Of a stretch of DNA of 64,000 bases, positions 10,081-19,479 are shown piece by piece. Location of the stretch: the NCBI RefSeq assembly GCF_001875725.1, contig NZ_MLCQ01000018.1:1-64000 (forward strand), written 5' to 3'. The position numbers and the translations under genes are program-made. Each line of letters opens with the position of its first letter. Position 1 is the first letter of the stretch. This DNA is from Corynebacterium sp. NML140438. GTDB lineage: Bacteria > Actinomycetota > Actinomycetes > Mycobacteriales > Mycobacteriaceae. The notes under the pieces are model-generated. The model saw only the letters and a list, made by a program, of their open reading frames with translations. It did not search any database and had not been told where the DNA came from.

Positions 10081-11433
10081 ATGTCGGTCGAATCCGTAGA
10101 GAGTCGTAACGGTAACTACCCTGGTCTTGGGATTGGCCAGCCGGTTGGCGTGGCCATTTTGGGTAAAGGCACCGTGGGCAGCGAGGTGCTGCGCCTCATT
10201 CAGGAGTTTTCTGACAATCTTGAGCAGCGTATTGGTGGTCCCCTCGAAGTGCGTGGCGTTGCGGTCTCCAACGTGGAGAAGCACAAGAACGCACCTGAGG
10301 TGCAGGGCATCGAACTGACTGATGACGCGCGCTCCCTGATTACGCGCGACGACGTTGACGTTGTCGTGGAGGTCATCGGCGGTATCGACTACCCGCGTGA
10401 GCTGGTGCTGACTGCGTTGAAGGCTGGCAAGTCAGTTGTCACTGCGAATAAGGCACTGGTTGCCGCACACGGGTCCGAGCTTGCCGACGCCGCGAACGAA
10501 GCAGGCGTCGACCTGTACTACGAGGCCGCGGTCGCGGCAGCGATCCCCGTAGTTGGTATGCTGCGTCGCTCGCTTGCCGGTGACCAGGTCCAGCGCATCT
10601 CCGGCATTGTCAACGGTACGACGAACTTTATCCTTGACGCGATGGCGTCGACTGGCGCGACCTATGAGGAGGCACTGGCCGAGGCGACCCGCTTGGGCTA
10701 CGCCGAAGCTGACCCGACCGCCGATGTTGAGGGTCACGATGCTGCATCCAAGGCCGCGATCCTCGCGTCGATGGGCTTCCACACTCGTGTGACCTTCGAC
10801 GATGTGTCCTGTGAGGGCATCACGAAGATTACCGCTGAGGACATCGACGCGGCGAAGCAGTCGAACCAGACGATCAAACTGCTGGCTATCTGCGAGCGAC
10901 TCTACGATGAGGATGGCAAGACCAAGGCTGTCAACGCTCGTGTGCACCCGACACTGATCCCGAACGATCACCCGCTGGCCAGCGTTGATAAGTCGTACAA
11001 CGCTATTTTCGTTGAGGCTGAGGCCGCTGGTCGCCTGATGTTCTACGGCAACGGCGCCGGTGGCGCACCGACTGCTTCCGCAGTGCTGGGCGACCTGGTC
11101 GGTGCGGCCCGCAACAAGGTTCACGGCGGTCGCGCACCAGCCGAAAACCCGTACGCAAACTACCCAGTGGTCGGTTTTGATGAGGTGGCGACACGCTACC
11201 ACGTGAACATGACAGTCAACGATCGCGTCGGCGTGCTCGCGGAGCTCACCCGCAAGTTCGCAGAGGCCAACGTGTCGCTGTCTGCCGTGCGCCAGGAGGA
11301 GTCCGGAGACGAGGCACACCTGATCGTGGTGACGCACAAGGCCCTGGAAAAGGATCTGCGGGACATCGTAGATCGTCTGTCCCAGCACCCGGACGTGCAG
11401 CAAGTCAACTCCGTAATCCGCCTGGATGCCTAA
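10081..11433 (+). CDS. hom: Homoserine dehydrogenase
   Basis: A 450-residue enzyme that reduces aspartate semialdehyde to homoserine, the branch point to threonine, methionine and isoleucine. It begins with a nucleotide-binding GKGTVGSEV, followed by the catalytic domain with NGTTNFIL and the conserved EADPTADVEGHDAASK. It ends with an ACT domain (about residues 370-450: DRVGVLAELTRKFAEANVS), the site of threonine feedback in relatives. The start ATG has GTAGGAGAG upstream. It is followed after 30 bases by thrB. Confidence 0.97.
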   Translation: MSVESVESRNGNYPGLGIGQPVGVAILGKGTVGSEVLRLIQEFSDNLEQRIGGPLEVRGVAVSNVEKHKNAPEVQGIELTDDARSLITRDDVDVVVEVIGGIDYPRELVLTALKAGKSVVTANKALVAAHGSELADAANEAGVDLYYEAAVAAAIPVVGMLRRSLAGDQVQRISGIVNGTTNFILDAMASTGATYEEALAEATRLGYAEADPTADVEGHDAASKAAILASMGFHTRVTFDDVSCEGITKITAEDIDAAKQSNQTIKLLAICERLYDEDGKTKAVNARVHPTLIPNDHPLASVDKSYNAIFVEAEAAGRLMFYGNGAGGAPTASAVLGDLVGAARNKVHGGRAPAENPYANYPVVGFDEVATRYHVNMTVNDRVGVLAELTRKFAEANVSLSAVRQEESGDEAHLIVVTHKALEKDLRDIVDRLSQHPDVQQVNSVIRLDA

Positions 11434-11463
11434 GACACACGACCTACAGACAAGGAGCACATC

Positions 11464-12393
11464 ATGGCGACAGACATCGAAGTAGGACTGAAGGCGACTG
11501 TGACGGTTCCAGGGTCGTCGGCGAACCTCGGCCCGGGCTTCGACACGTTGGGCCTCGCTCTCTCTATCTACGACACCGTCGAGGTTGAGGTCATCGAATC
11601 CGGTCTTGAGGTGGAAATTTTCGGCGAGGGCGCCGATGATTTGCCACGCGATGGTTCTCACCTGGTGGTCAAGGCGATTCGCTCAGGCCTGAAGGCCGCT
11701 GACGTTTCTGTGCCGGGCCTTCGCGTGGTGTGCACGAACAACATTCCGCAGTCTCGCGGGCTTGGTTCGTCGGCGTCTGCCGCGGTTGCGGGCGTCGTGG
11801 CGGCGAATACGCTTGCGGGCAACCCGCTGTCCACCGATGAAGTTGTTCAGCTTTCATCGGCGTTCGAGGGACACCCCGACAACGCTGCTGCTTCGGTGCT
11901 TGGTGGGGCAGTCGTATCCTGGACCGAGATCCCGGTGGATGGGGTGTCGCACCCGGTCTATCGCGCCGTCGCGGTCCCGGTTGATCCTTCGATTCGTGCG
12001 GTAGCACTTGTGCCGAATTTCCACGCCTCGACGAATGCGGTACGCCAGGTGTTGCCGAGCCACGTTACACATACGGATGCGCGCTTCAACGTGTCGCGTA
12101 CTGCGGTGATGACTGTGGCAATCCAGTCTCACCCCGAGCTGCTGTGGGAAGGCACGCGTGACCGCCTTCACCAGCCGTACCGTGCTGACGTGCTGCCGGT
12201 GACCGCTGAGTGGGTGAACCGCCTGCGCAACCGCGGGTATGCCGCTTTCGTGTCTGGCGCGGGCCCGACGGCGTTGGTCCTTACCACGACCGATGTCGAT
12301 GAAGCTTTGCTTGACGACGCCCGCGAGGCCGGACTACGCGTGATCGAACTCGAGGTTGCAGGGCCGGTGCGTGGCGAGCTGACCCGCGCTTAA
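11464..12393 (+). CDS. thrB: Homoserine kinase
   Basis: A 309-residue GHMP kinase that phosphorylates homoserine, the penultimate step to threonine. The ATP-binding glycine/serine loop is [14 protein letters not shown], followed by [11 protein letters not shown]; a C-terminal GAGPTALVL motif is also present. AAGGAGC lies six bases before the ATG. It is operonic with hom. Its TAA shares bases with the stop codon of the convergent moeB gene, so no terminator separates the two. Confidence 0.97.
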   Translation: MATDIEVGLKATVTVPGSSANLGPGFDTLGLALSIYDTVEVEVIESGLEVEIFGEGADDLPRDGSHLVVKAIRSGLKAADVSVPGLRVVCTNNIPQSRGLGSSASAAVAGVVAANTLAGNPLSTDEVVQLSSAFEGHPDNAAASVLGGAVVSWTEIPVDGVSHPVYRAVAVPVDPSIRAVALVPNFHASTNAVRQVLPSHVTHTDARFNVSRTAVMTVAIQSHPELLWEGTRDRLHQPYRADVLPVTAEWVNRLRNRGYAAFVSGAGPTALVLTTTDVDEALLDDAREAGLRVIELEVAGPVRGELTRA

Positions 12394-13412
12394 CTGAGGG
12401 GGCGGAACTGTTCGACGCCCCCGCGCAGGCTTGCCGTGCCGGTCACGCCGCGCGCATCGAGCGCCGCAACCGCTTGCGCCGAACGCGCACCACGGGCGCA
12501 GACCACGATGGTCCCTGGTGCGGCCTCGGGTGGGGTGTAGCCATCGATAATGGTGCCGAGGGGCACGTTGAGAGCGCCGTCGAGGTGGAAGTCTGCGAAC
12601 TCTTCGGGTTCGCGGACGTCGAGAATCGTGGCGCCTTCAGGAATGGTGGTGACCTCCGCGGGCCCCTGTGGGGGCGCGCTCGTGCGCACTCGTTCGGTGA
12701 CTTCGGGGTCGGCGACTAGTGGCACGTACTCCCACATACCTGAAAGAGAGTCGTAGTAGCCGAGCTGTCCAATCAGCGGCGAGCCGAGCCCAGTGATGAG
12801 CTTGATGGTCTCCATCGCCATCGCTGACCCTACGACGCCTACGAGCGGGCCAACCACTCCTGCCTGGGAGCACGACGGCACGCTGCCGGGCGCTGGCGGG
12901 GCGGGGAAGAGATCTTCGTAGATGGGCCCATGGCCTGCCCAAAATACTGTGAGCTGTGCTTCGAATTCCAGGATGGAAGCCCACACGTGCGGCACACCCA
13001 GGCGGGCGGCGGCGTGCGATGCGATGTGGCGTGTCTGGAAGTTGTCGGTTCCGTCGACGATGACGTCGGCCTCGCTGAGCAGCTCTAGAGCGTTGTCCCA
13101 CGTAAGACGTTCCGTTACGGTGCGCACGGTGACGGTTGGGTTGAGCGCCAGCATCTGTGTTTTCGCCGAATCCGTCTTCGCGGTGCCGATGGCGTCGGTA
13201 GTGTGGATGACCTGGCGGTGCAAGTTGGACAGGTCCACTCGGTCGTCGTCGATGATGGTGATCGTGCCAACGCCGGCCCCGGCTAGGTACAACAAGGTGG
13301 GCGAGCCTAAGCCGCCTGCGCCGAGGACGACGACGTGGGCGTCGAGAAGTTTGTGTTGCTTCTTATCGCCGATGAGTGTTGTTTGTCGCAGGTAGCGCTC
13401 ATCGAGCGTCAT
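12390..13412 (-). CDS. moeB: MoeB-type adenylyltransferase with C-terminal rhodanese domain
   Basis: A 340-residue E1-like enzyme that adenylates the C-terminal Gly-Gly of MoaD so that it can receive sulfur. The N-terminal ThiF/MoeB domain has the ATP loop [17 protein letters not shown] and [14 protein letters not shown]. The crossover cysteine is in [13 protein letters not shown] rhodanese domain at about residues 250-340 has active-site loop VCARGARS. Oddly, the Zn-binding Cys pairs seen in E. coli MoeB are absent: the family's CYRCLFP appears as IYEDLFP, and no second CxxC is present. The ATG start overlaps the end of moaE by 14 bases. Confidence 0.92.
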   Translation of the reverse strand: MTLDERYLRQTTLIGDKKQHKLLDAHVVVLGAGGLGSPTLLYLAGAGVGTITIIDDDRVDLSNLHRQVIHTTDAIGTAKTDSAKTQMLALNPTVTVRTVTERLTWDNALELLSEADVIVDGTDNFQTRHIASHAAARLGVPHVWASILEFEAQLTVFWAGHGPIYEDLFPAPPAPGSVPSCSQAGVVGPLVGVVGSAMAMETIKLITGLGSPLIGQLGYYDSLSGMWEYVPLVADPEVTERVRTSAPPQGPAEVTTIPEGATILDVREPEEFADFHLDGALNVPLGTIIDGYTPPEAAPGTIVVCARGARSAQAVAALDARGVTGTASLRGGVEQFRPLS

Positions 13413-13890
13413 CGATACCCACCCACTGCGTCGCACCATCCGACATCGACTGTTCTTTCCAGATTGGGACCTGAGACTTCACCCTGTCGGTGACCTCCTC
13501 ACAGGCAGCGAAAGCCTCGGAGCGGTGCGCCCCGGCGACGAGGACCAGAAACGCCATTTCGCCGATTGGGACGGGGCCTACCCGGTGCGCAGCCCAGATC
13601 CTCACCGGATGATGCTTCGCGATGTCCTCAACGATGGCGCGGAGCTCATCTTGGGCGCTGGGGTGGGACTCGTACGTCAGTGAGCGCACAGCCTGGCCGC
13701 CGTCGTGGTCGCGGACAACGCCCTCGAAGCGGACGAGTGCGCCCATCGAGCGCGTCATCGTGGCAGTGGAAGCGTCCGCCGCGAAGTGCTCGAGGGGAGT
13801 CTCAGTGATGAGGGCGTCGATAACTGTGTTGACCTGCTCCGCCACGAACTGAGGGTCCGGAGTCGGTGTTGGTTGCGAATTAGTGCTCAT
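13399..13890 (-). CDS. moaE: Molybdopterin synthase large subunit MoaE
   Basis: A 163-residue protein that, with thiocarboxylated MoaD, puts two sulfurs into cyclic pyranopterin monophosphate to form molybdopterin. Family motifs are GALVRFEGVVRDHDGG, LTYESHPSAQ and the C-terminal active-site lysine in VPIWKEQ. An N-terminal extension of about 20 residues (TNSQPTPTPDPQF) is low complexity. The start ATG overlaps the end of mog by 11 bases and has AGAAGGATC upstream. It is in the operon moeA-mog-moaE-moeB. Confidence 0.95.
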   Translation of the reverse strand: MSTNSQPTPTPDPQFVAEQVNTVIDALITETPLEHFAADASTATMTRSMGALVRFEGVVRDHDGGQAVRSLTYESHPSAQDELRAIVEDIAKHHPVRIWAAHRVGPVPIGEMAFLVLVAGAHRSEAFAACEEVTDRVKSQVPIWKEQSMSDGATQWVGIDDAR

Positions 13891-14362
13891 GTGATCCTTC
13901 TATGAGTGCGGTGATGTGGCCCAGCAGGGGGGCGAGTACGGCGCACCCGTCTTTCACCCCGCCGCGTGAACCCGGAAGCGTCATGACAAACGTGCGTCCC
14001 GCCACGCCGGCAACAGCCCGCGATAACACGGCTGTGGCGACCTGTTGCTGGCCGTGCGTCCAGAATGCGTGCACGATGCCCGGCAGCTGCCGATCTAACA
14101 GAGGCTTCACGATATCAACCGTTTGGTCATCCGGCGTAATACCGGTGCCTCCTGAGGTCAGCAAGACCGATGGGGACGCTGCGAGCGCCTCGTGCACGGC
14201 GTCTGCAAGATCTGCGTCGGCGACGACGGTCGCGTCGGGGGTATCAAAGCCTGCCTCTCGTAGGAACGAGACGGCGATCGGCCCGGACTTGTCCTCGTAG
14301 ACACCGGCGGCTGCACGCGTAGAAGCCACGATGACCCGCGCGCTGCGATGATTCGTATCCAT
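13880..14362 (-). CDS. mog: MogA/MoaB-family molybdopterin adenylyltransferase (copy 1)
   Basis: A 160-residue protein of the MogA/MoaB fold. It adenylates molybdopterin before molybdenum insertion. The signature is LLTSGGTGITPDD with PGSRGGVKDG near the end. I chose the ATG 11 bases after the moeA stop; a GTG six bases upstream is an equally possible start. It sits in the moeA-mog-moaE-moeB operon. A second, diverged family member lies divergent to narK (27196-27684), so the window has two paralogues. Confidence 0.9.
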   Translation of the reverse strand: MDTNHRSARVIVASTRAAAGVYEDKSGPIAVSFLREAGFDTPDATVVADADLADAVHEALAASPSVLLTSGGTGITPDDQTVDIVKPLLDRQLPGIVHAFWTHGQQQVATAVLSRAVAGVAGRTFVMTLPGSRGGVKDGCAVLAPLLGHITALIEGSHEH

Positions 14363-14373
14363 AGTCACTCAAC

Positions 14374-15543
14374 CTACATCGGATACACAGTGACCGGTGT
14401 TCCTGCAGGTATGGTTGCTGACGCGGGAACACGGATCAGGCATGTTGCTGTCGCCCCTTGTGTCAGTAAATGGGAGCTCGTTCCGCGGAACGGATGAGCA
14501 CGGCCATTGCGTATCTCTCCGCGCAGGTACTGATCCTTGCCGGGGATACCAGTAACCTCCGTGTCGACGGCTATCCGCAGCGGCGGCTCCGAGCGGCCCA
14601 ACACCGGTGCGACATACAGGACGAAAGAAACGATGGTGGAAATCGGGTTGCCTGGCAGGCTCAGCACCGGGACACCTTGGAACGTCGAAATCCCCTGCGG
14701 CCCGCCGGGCTGTTGAGCCACGTGGCCGTACCAGCCATCGGTAAACACCTGCCGGATGACCTCAAACTTGCCGTGGCTGATCCCACCCGAAGTCACAATC
14801 GCATCGGGCTGGTGCGCCTCGATCGCCGCTGCAACCTCCTGCTCGAGCCGTTTCGGGTCATCATTGGTCAATAGACGTGCTGCCACGTCGATGCCGTGGC
14901 GAGCCGCGAGCACCTCAAGCATCGGCCCGTTTGAATCCGGGATCGTGGCGGGGCCTGCGCCCTGGTCATGTGGGGTCACCTCTGCGCCACCAGTTATTAC
15001 CAGGATACGGGCAGTGCGTTCTACCTCAACGGTATCGATTCCCTGGCCGATCGCAGCGCCAACGAGCGCAGGCGTCACGATGTCGCCCCGGCGCGCAATA
15101 CAAGCCCCGGGCTGCACATCGCTGCCTGCCAGACGCATGAACTGACCACGCTCGGTTGCGGGTACTCGCACCATCTCGCCTGTGGCACCAAACGTCGGCG
15201 GGGTACAGCGCTCCACTGGGACAACCGCTGCTGTGCCACGTGGCAGCTTAGCGCCGGTCATGATCGGCGCCACGACATCTTGAAGTCCCTTCGGATACAG
15301 CTCGTCGGGATCTGCGCCGGCGGCGATCGTGGGCCCGATCAGCGCCGTATGCGCCTCAGTTTTGGGCAGGGCGTAGCCGTCCATCTGCGAATTATCAAAG
15401 GACGGCTGCTCGCGGACAGCAACAACGTCCGCGCCGAGCACGCGCTGCTGTTTGCCAGCCTCAACGATGTTGATGCGCTCCGACGGACGATGCCCAATCG
15501 TTCGCTGTACCTCGCGAAGGTGTTCCTCAGTACTTCGTGTCAT
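14374..15543 (-). CDS. moeA: Molybdopterin molybdenumtransferase MoeA (copy 1)
   Basis: A 389-residue MoeA-family protein that inserts molybdate into adenylylated molybdopterin. Landmarks are FDNSQMDGYAL (usual family form FDNSAMDGYA), GAKLPRGTAAVVPVE, PDSNGPML, VTSGGISHGKFE and SLPGNPISTIVSF. It is the first gene of a four-gene Moco operon. The start ATG follows AGAGTAAG; an upstream extension of 60 codons would run through moaD and its promoter and is rejected. A second MoeA is encoded at 28763-29995. Confidence 0.93.
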   Translation of the reverse strand: MTRSTEEHLREVQRTIGHRPSERINIVEAGKQQRVLGADVVAVREQPSFDNSQMDGYALPKTEAHTALIGPTIAAGADPDELYPKGLQDVVAPIMTGAKLPRGTAAVVPVERCTPPTFGATGEMVRVPATERGQFMRLAGSDVQPGACIARRGDIVTPALVGAAIGQGIDTVEVERTARILVITGGAEVTPHDQGAGPATIPDSNGPMLEVLAARHGIDVAARLLTNDDPKRLEQEVAAAIEAHQPDAIVTSGGISHGKFEVIRQVFTDGWYGHVAQQPGGPQGISTFQGVPVLSLPGNPISTIVSFVLYVAPVLGRSEPPLRIAVDTEVTGIPGKDQYLRGEIRNGRAHPFRGTSSHLLTQGATATCLIRVPASATIPAGTPVTVYPM

Positions 15544-15588
15544 GCCGCTTACTCTACGCGCCACGCGCAGTTCGCTAGCATGGGCAAC

Positions 15589-15843
15589 ATGCAAATTCAC
15601 TACTTTGCCGCAGCACGAGCGGCCACAGGCGTCGCACAGGAAGAAGTTGGGAACTTTGCCACGCTCCAGGAACTTCTTGACGACGCCGCTTCGCGCCACC
15701 ACGGCACCACCGACGCCGGTCAAACCCTCGCAGACATCCTGACGCGCTGCAGCTTCCTGATCGACGGAAAACGCGCCCAGCAGACTGACTCACTCGAGTC
15801 CGCTGAGCGCGTCGATGTGCTGCCACCATTCGCCGGGGGCTAG
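15589..15843 (+). CDS. moaD: Molybdopterin synthase sulfur carrier MoaD
   Basis: An 84-residue ubiquitin-like protein that starts MQIHYFAAARAATG and ends LPPFAGG. The terminal Gly-Gly is the site of adenylation by MoeB and of thiocarboxylate formation. An in-frame ATG nine bases upstream (15580) is an alternative start. It is transcribed alone, divergent from moeA with only 45 bases between starts. TACTCT (about 15550) is a possible -10 box. Its TAG overlaps the stop of the convergent molybdate transporter gene. Confidence 0.92.
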   Translation: MQIHYFAAARAATGVAQEEVGNFATLQELLDDAASRHHGTTDAGQTLADILTRCSFLIDGKRAQQTDSLESAERVDVLPPFAGG

Positions 15844-17777
15844 TCCGTCGGTTTCGGGTGGATCGCGATGTCTTGCGTTTTGACGTAGCACGTCACAGAC
15901 GCTCCGGGCTCAATGCCTGCATCGAGCGCCTCTTGTCTCTCGACTGGAAGTGCAACTACCGCACCGTGGACATCAAGCTCCACGGTCAGTCCGCCTGCGG
16001 TACTGACATCGACCGTGGCCACGGTGGCACGCAGCGCGTTGTATTCCTCGGGTACAGCTGCTGGAGGCACGTGCAGTGAGACGGCTTGTGGTGCAAAGAC
16101 CACAACGGCGTCGTCGCGCTGCTCGCACTGCTCTGAGGCTATGCCCGTGAGCTCACCAATGGTTGTCTCCACGAGCGCAGCGGAACCTTGGTGAGCGGCG
16201 CCCACCATATGCGCAGGGATCCAGTTCACGCTCGCGGGTAGCCAGTTCACGCCGGCGAGGCGGGCAGAGAACTGCGTAGCCGGGACCTTGAGCTCTTCAG
16301 CCGTCGAACGCAGGCTGATCACGTTGCCGCGGTCCATTACTGCGACGTATTCCGCGAGGTTGGCGACATCCAACGGGTTGTGCGTAATCACGATTGTGGT
16401 GCGGTCGTGCGCGGTGGCCCGCAGCACCTGTCGCCAGTGATGTGCCGAATTCACGTCGATGGCGGCGAGTGGCTCGTCAAGGATCAGCACGCGAGGGCGC
16501 GGGGCGAGCGCGCGCACAAGTGAGACTTGTGAGGCCTGGCCGCCGGATAAGGCGCGTACGGGGACGTCTGCAAGGTCGCGTAGTCCAGCTGATGTCAGCA
16601 GTTCAAGCGCACGCTGTTTGCTGCCCGTGACCATCGCAACAGCTTTCAGCGGCGTTGATGTTGGGGGCAGACCGGGGTTCTGGGTCAACAGGACAACGCC
16701 GCGCTTATGTGCAGGTACGAGTTTGCCCGACGCCGTACCCGCGTCAACCACCTGTTCACCGATGGTGGTTCGCAGTCCTCCGAGGCGCCCGGCGATCCTA
16801 CCAGCCAGTGTGGTCTTGCCTGATCCGTTCATCCCGATGAGCGCCGTGGTGGCGTTGGCAGGAAACGTTGTATCCCCGATAGTGACTGGTACACCGCCGT
16901 CTTCCGGGCTAGTGAGCGTCCGGAGACGCTGTGTATCTACGTCGTGTGTAGCGCGCGAGATTTCGCGGGAGCGTGAGCGGGACAGGAAGACGGTTGGCAG
17001 CGTTGATGCAGCGAGTGTCAGGACAGCCAGCGCAATCAAAAGGGCCGAAAGACCGTACGCCACATCTTGGTCTACCTCGCGGGCGATGTAGATGCCCAAC
17101 GGCATTGTGCGTGTTGTACCCGGCATCGAACCTGCAAAGGTGAGCGTCGTTCCGAACTCGCCGAGCGAGCGCGCAAATGCTAACCCGGCAGCAGAGGTCA
17201 GTGAGTGCGCGATTGCCGGCAAGATGATCTTGCGAGTAATTGCGGACGGGCTCAAGCCCACGCCTGCGGCGGAGTATGTAATCTCCGGATCGAGTTGCCG
17301 CAGAGCTGCGTCAAGTGTGATGACAACGAACGGCAGCGCAATGAAGACATGTGCAGCGACCACTCCAGGAAACGCGAACGCGAACTGGATATGCAAGGCG
17401 TCCAGAATTGGTGCTGCCAGGCCTCGCCTGCCGAGGAACGCGCTGAGCGCAAGGCCGCCGACGACTGGGGGCATCGCCAGCGGCAGCAGCACAAGGACGC
17501 GTGCAAACCTGGCACCACGCCTCAAGTGTTGCATCCAAAGCGCAAGTGGGGTGCCCAGCAGCAGCGTTATGACACAGGCGAGGACGGCTGAGTGTAACGT
17601 GACTCGAAGCAGCTGCTGTGTCGAGGCCGAAGCAAGGATCTCACCGAGCTTGTCCCACGGCACGCGTACACCTAGCGCCAGGATCGGCAACACAATGATG
17701 GCGAGTGCAAAAAGCGCCAGGACCCACACCAACATTGGTGTCTGGCGTGGGGCCTGACGAAGCGTTGACTGCTGCAT
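15840..17777 (-). CDS. modBC: Fused molybdate ABC transporter permease/ATPase (ModB-ModC)
   Basis: A 645-residue fusion of the two cytoplasmic-side parts of a molybdate importer. Residues 1 to about 280 are a ModB-type permease with five or six membrane segments and the EAA-loop region SAAGVGLSPSAITRKIILP. An ATPase domain follows with Walker A GMNGSGKTTL, signature LSGGQASQVSLVRAL, Walker B VLILDEPLAAID and H-loop ITHN. The last 65 residues form a molybdate-binding Mop/TOBE-like domain. The first strands of the ATPase are shortened against stand-alone ModC. ATG is 25 bases after the modA stop. Most bacteria have separate modB and modC. Confidence 0.92.
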   Translation of the reverse strand: MQQSTLRQAPRQTPMLVWVLALFALAIIVLPILALGVRVPWDKLGEILASASTQQLLRVTLHSAVLACVITLLLGTPLALWMQHLRRGARFARVLVLLPLAMPPVVGGLALSAFLGRRGLAAPILDALHIQFAFAFPGVVAAHVFIALPFVVITLDAALRQLDPEITYSAAGVGLSPSAITRKIILPAIAHSLTSAAGLAFARSLGEFGTTLTFAGSMPGTTRTMPLGIYIAREVDQDVAYGLSALLIALAVLTLAASTLPTVFLSRSRSREISRATHDVDTQRLRTLTSPEDGGVPVTIGDTTFPANATTALIGMNGSGKTTLAGRIAGRLGGLRTTIGEQVVDAGTASGKLVPAHKRGVVLLTQNPGLPPTSTPLKAVAMVTGSKQRALELLTSAGLRDLADVPVRALSGGQASQVSLVRALAPRPRVLILDEPLAAIDVNSAHHWRQVLRATAHDRTTIVITHNPLDVANLAEYVAVMDRGNVISLRSTAEELKVPATQFSARLAGVNWLPASVNWIPAHMVGAAHQGSAALVETTIGELTGIASEQCEQRDDAVVVFAPQAVSLHVPPAAVPEEYNALRATVATVDVSTAGGLTVELDVHGAVVALPVERQEALDAGIEPGASVTCYVKTQDIAIHPKPTD

Positions 17778-17802
17778 GAGTACGGACTCTACCCGGTGGT
17801 TA

Positions 17803-18585
17803 CTACTGGGAGGCAGGGGTGAAACCGTACTTCTCCCACACGACGGCCATCTCTGGGCTTGCAAGCAGCTCAAAGAGCTTTTGCGCTGCAGCTTCGTCGG
17901 TGGTGTTGGTAGTAACGGCAGCGACGAGGGAGTTCGGTTTCTCTTCAGCGTGTGGGACGTTCAGGACCTCGACACTGTCGCCGGCTGCCGCAGCATCAGT
18001 GCGGTAAACGAAGCCAGCGTCGGCCTCTCCGGAGACCACCTTGCCCAGGGTGTCGGAGACGCTGTGCTCAAGAGATACAGGAGTGATGGTGAGATTGTTC
18101 GCTGCGATAAGCTCGTTGGTCACGGAGCCACATGGGACCTGTGCATCACAAACAACCAGGTTCACGCCCGCTTCTTGGATATCCTCGACGCTCTTGATGC
18201 CTGCTGGGTTGCCTTTCGGCACCACGAGCACCATCGAGTTCGTCGCTACGACTTTCGGATCCTTTGCGACGCCCGCTTCGACAGCCTTGTCCATATTCTT
18301 CTGGTCAGCCGTGATCAGCACATCACCGGGTGCGCCCTCCTTTAGTTGCTGCACCAGGTCAGAGGATCCGGCGTTGACGAACTCGAGGTTGCTCTCCGAC
18401 ATTTCCGAAAGGTCGTCGTTGAGCACGCGTGTGGAGGCTGCGCCCATAACGATGAGGTCGCTGGTTGCCTCGGCGACCGGGGCCTTTGCAGTCGCGCTCT
18501 CGGTATCTGTAGCACCGCCGCAGGCGGTCAGACCGGTCGTAGCCAGAGCAACAACGAACAATGAGGCAAGGCGAGACGAACGCAT
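17803..18585 (-). CDS. modA: Molybdate-binding lipoprotein ModA
   Basis: A 260-residue extracellular binding protein. The signal peptide ends in a lipobox (TGLTAC), so the mature protein is anchored by a lipidated cysteine. The body is a type II periplasmic-binding fold with IVMGAASTRVLNDD near the start (usual ModA FAAASL-type loop) and TADQKNMDKAV. It delivers molybdate to the fused ModBC. GAAGGA lies seven bases before the ATG. The operon modA-modBC is separated from narI by a strong terminator. Confidence 0.92.
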   Translation of the reverse strand: MRSSRLASLFVVALATTGLTACGGATDTESATAKAPVAEATSDLIVMGAASTRVLNDDLSEMSESNLEFVNAGSSDLVQQLKEGAPGDVLITADQKNMDKAVEAGVAKDPKVVATNSMVLVVPKGNPAGIKSVEDIQEAGVNLVVCDAQVPCGSVTNELIAANNLTITPVSLEHSVSDTLGKVVSGEADAGFVYRTDAAAAGDSVEVLNVPHAEEKPNSLVAAVTTNTTDEAAAQKLFELLASPEMAVVWEKYGFTPASQ

Positions 18586-18654
18586 GAAAAATCCTTCGAA
18601 TAGTGGATTGAATATGAATATAAATTATCTTAAAAAAGGGGTAGATACGAAGAA

Positions 18655-18682
18655 TGCCCCCGGAAGAAGAGCTCCGGGGGCA
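18655..18682 (-). terminator. Terminator of narKGHJI
   Basis: TGCCCCCGGA pairs perfectly with TCCGGGGGCA across an eight-base loop. On the minus strand a pyrimidine-rich stretch ending in six Ts follows. It lies between narI and modA. Confidence 0.8.
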
Positions 18683-18705
18683 GCACTGGCGAGCGGGTGG
18701 AAGCG

Positions 18706-19464
18706 CTAGTGCTTCAACTGACGCCCGTTCGAGCGGATCGGTTCCCACTGCGCTTCCGAGCGGCGGCCCTGGACCTCTTGGCCACGCGAGCGGTAGACCA
18801 CGTACGGCCTGGTGGAGTAGCCCACCGGGGCCGAGAACGCGTGGACAAGGCGTGTGAAAGGCCAGCAGGCGATCAACGTGAAGCCAGCCAGTACGTGGAC
18901 CTTAAACTGCCACGGTGCCTGGACCATTAAGTCGGGCATCGGGTTAAAGATCAACAGTTGGCGTAGCCACGGCGAGATCGTTTCACGGTAGTCATAGCCG
19001 CCGGGCACCCCGAACACCTGCGTCGAGACAGTCGCGATAAAGCCAGAGCAGATTGCGATTGTGAGGAACACATACATGAACTTGTCGGAGGTGGCCGTCG
19101 ATAAGAACACCGAACGGTTGACCACACGACGGTAGAGCAAGCCAAGCAGCCCCAACACCACGGCGATGCCAGCGATGGTACCTGGAATCGTTGCGATGAG
19201 ATGGTAGGCGTGATCGCTGATGCCCATGCCGCGGGTCCACGACTTCGGAATCGCCAGGCCCATCAAGTGGCCAATGACCACGAAGACCATGCCCCAGTGG
19301 AACAGTGGCGAGGAGAGTCGCAACAACTTCGACTCGTAGATTTGTGACGAGTGGGTAGTCCAGCCCATTTGGTCATAGCGCCAGCGCCAAATAATGCCGA
19401 TGACAAACGCGGCGATGGCCAACCAGGGAAAGGCCACCCACAGGAATTCTTCAATACCAGTCAT
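18706..19464 (-). CDS. narI: Respiratory nitrate reductase gamma subunit NarI
   Basis: A 252-residue membrane protein with five hydrophobic segments. It is the cytochrome b subunit that oxidises menaquinol and passes electrons through two b hemes to NarH. Candidate heme histidines lie in PLFHWGMVFVVIGHLMG and in VHVLAGFTLIACWPFTRLVH. The C-terminal tail is basic. It is the last gene of narKGHJI and lies 15 bases after narJ. Confidence 0.95.
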   Translation of the reverse strand: MTGIEEFLWVAFPWLAIAAFVIGIIWRWRYDQMGWTTHSSQIYESKLLRLSSPLFHWGMVFVVIGHLMGLAIPKSWTRGMGISDHAYHLIATIPGTIAGIAVVLGLLGLLYRRVVNRSVFLSTATSDKFMYVFLTIAICSGFIATVSTQVFGVPGGYDYRETISPWLRQLLIFNPMPDLMVQAPWQFKVHVLAGFTLIACWPFTRLVHAFSAPVGYSTRPYVVYRSRGQEVQGRRSEAQWEPIRSNGRQLKH

Positions 19465-19479
19465 AGTGAGTTCAGTCCT

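Noticed and set aside
10432..11661. 409-codon open frame antisense to hom/thrB
   Set aside because: Shadow of two clear genes, crossing their boundary, with no start signals.
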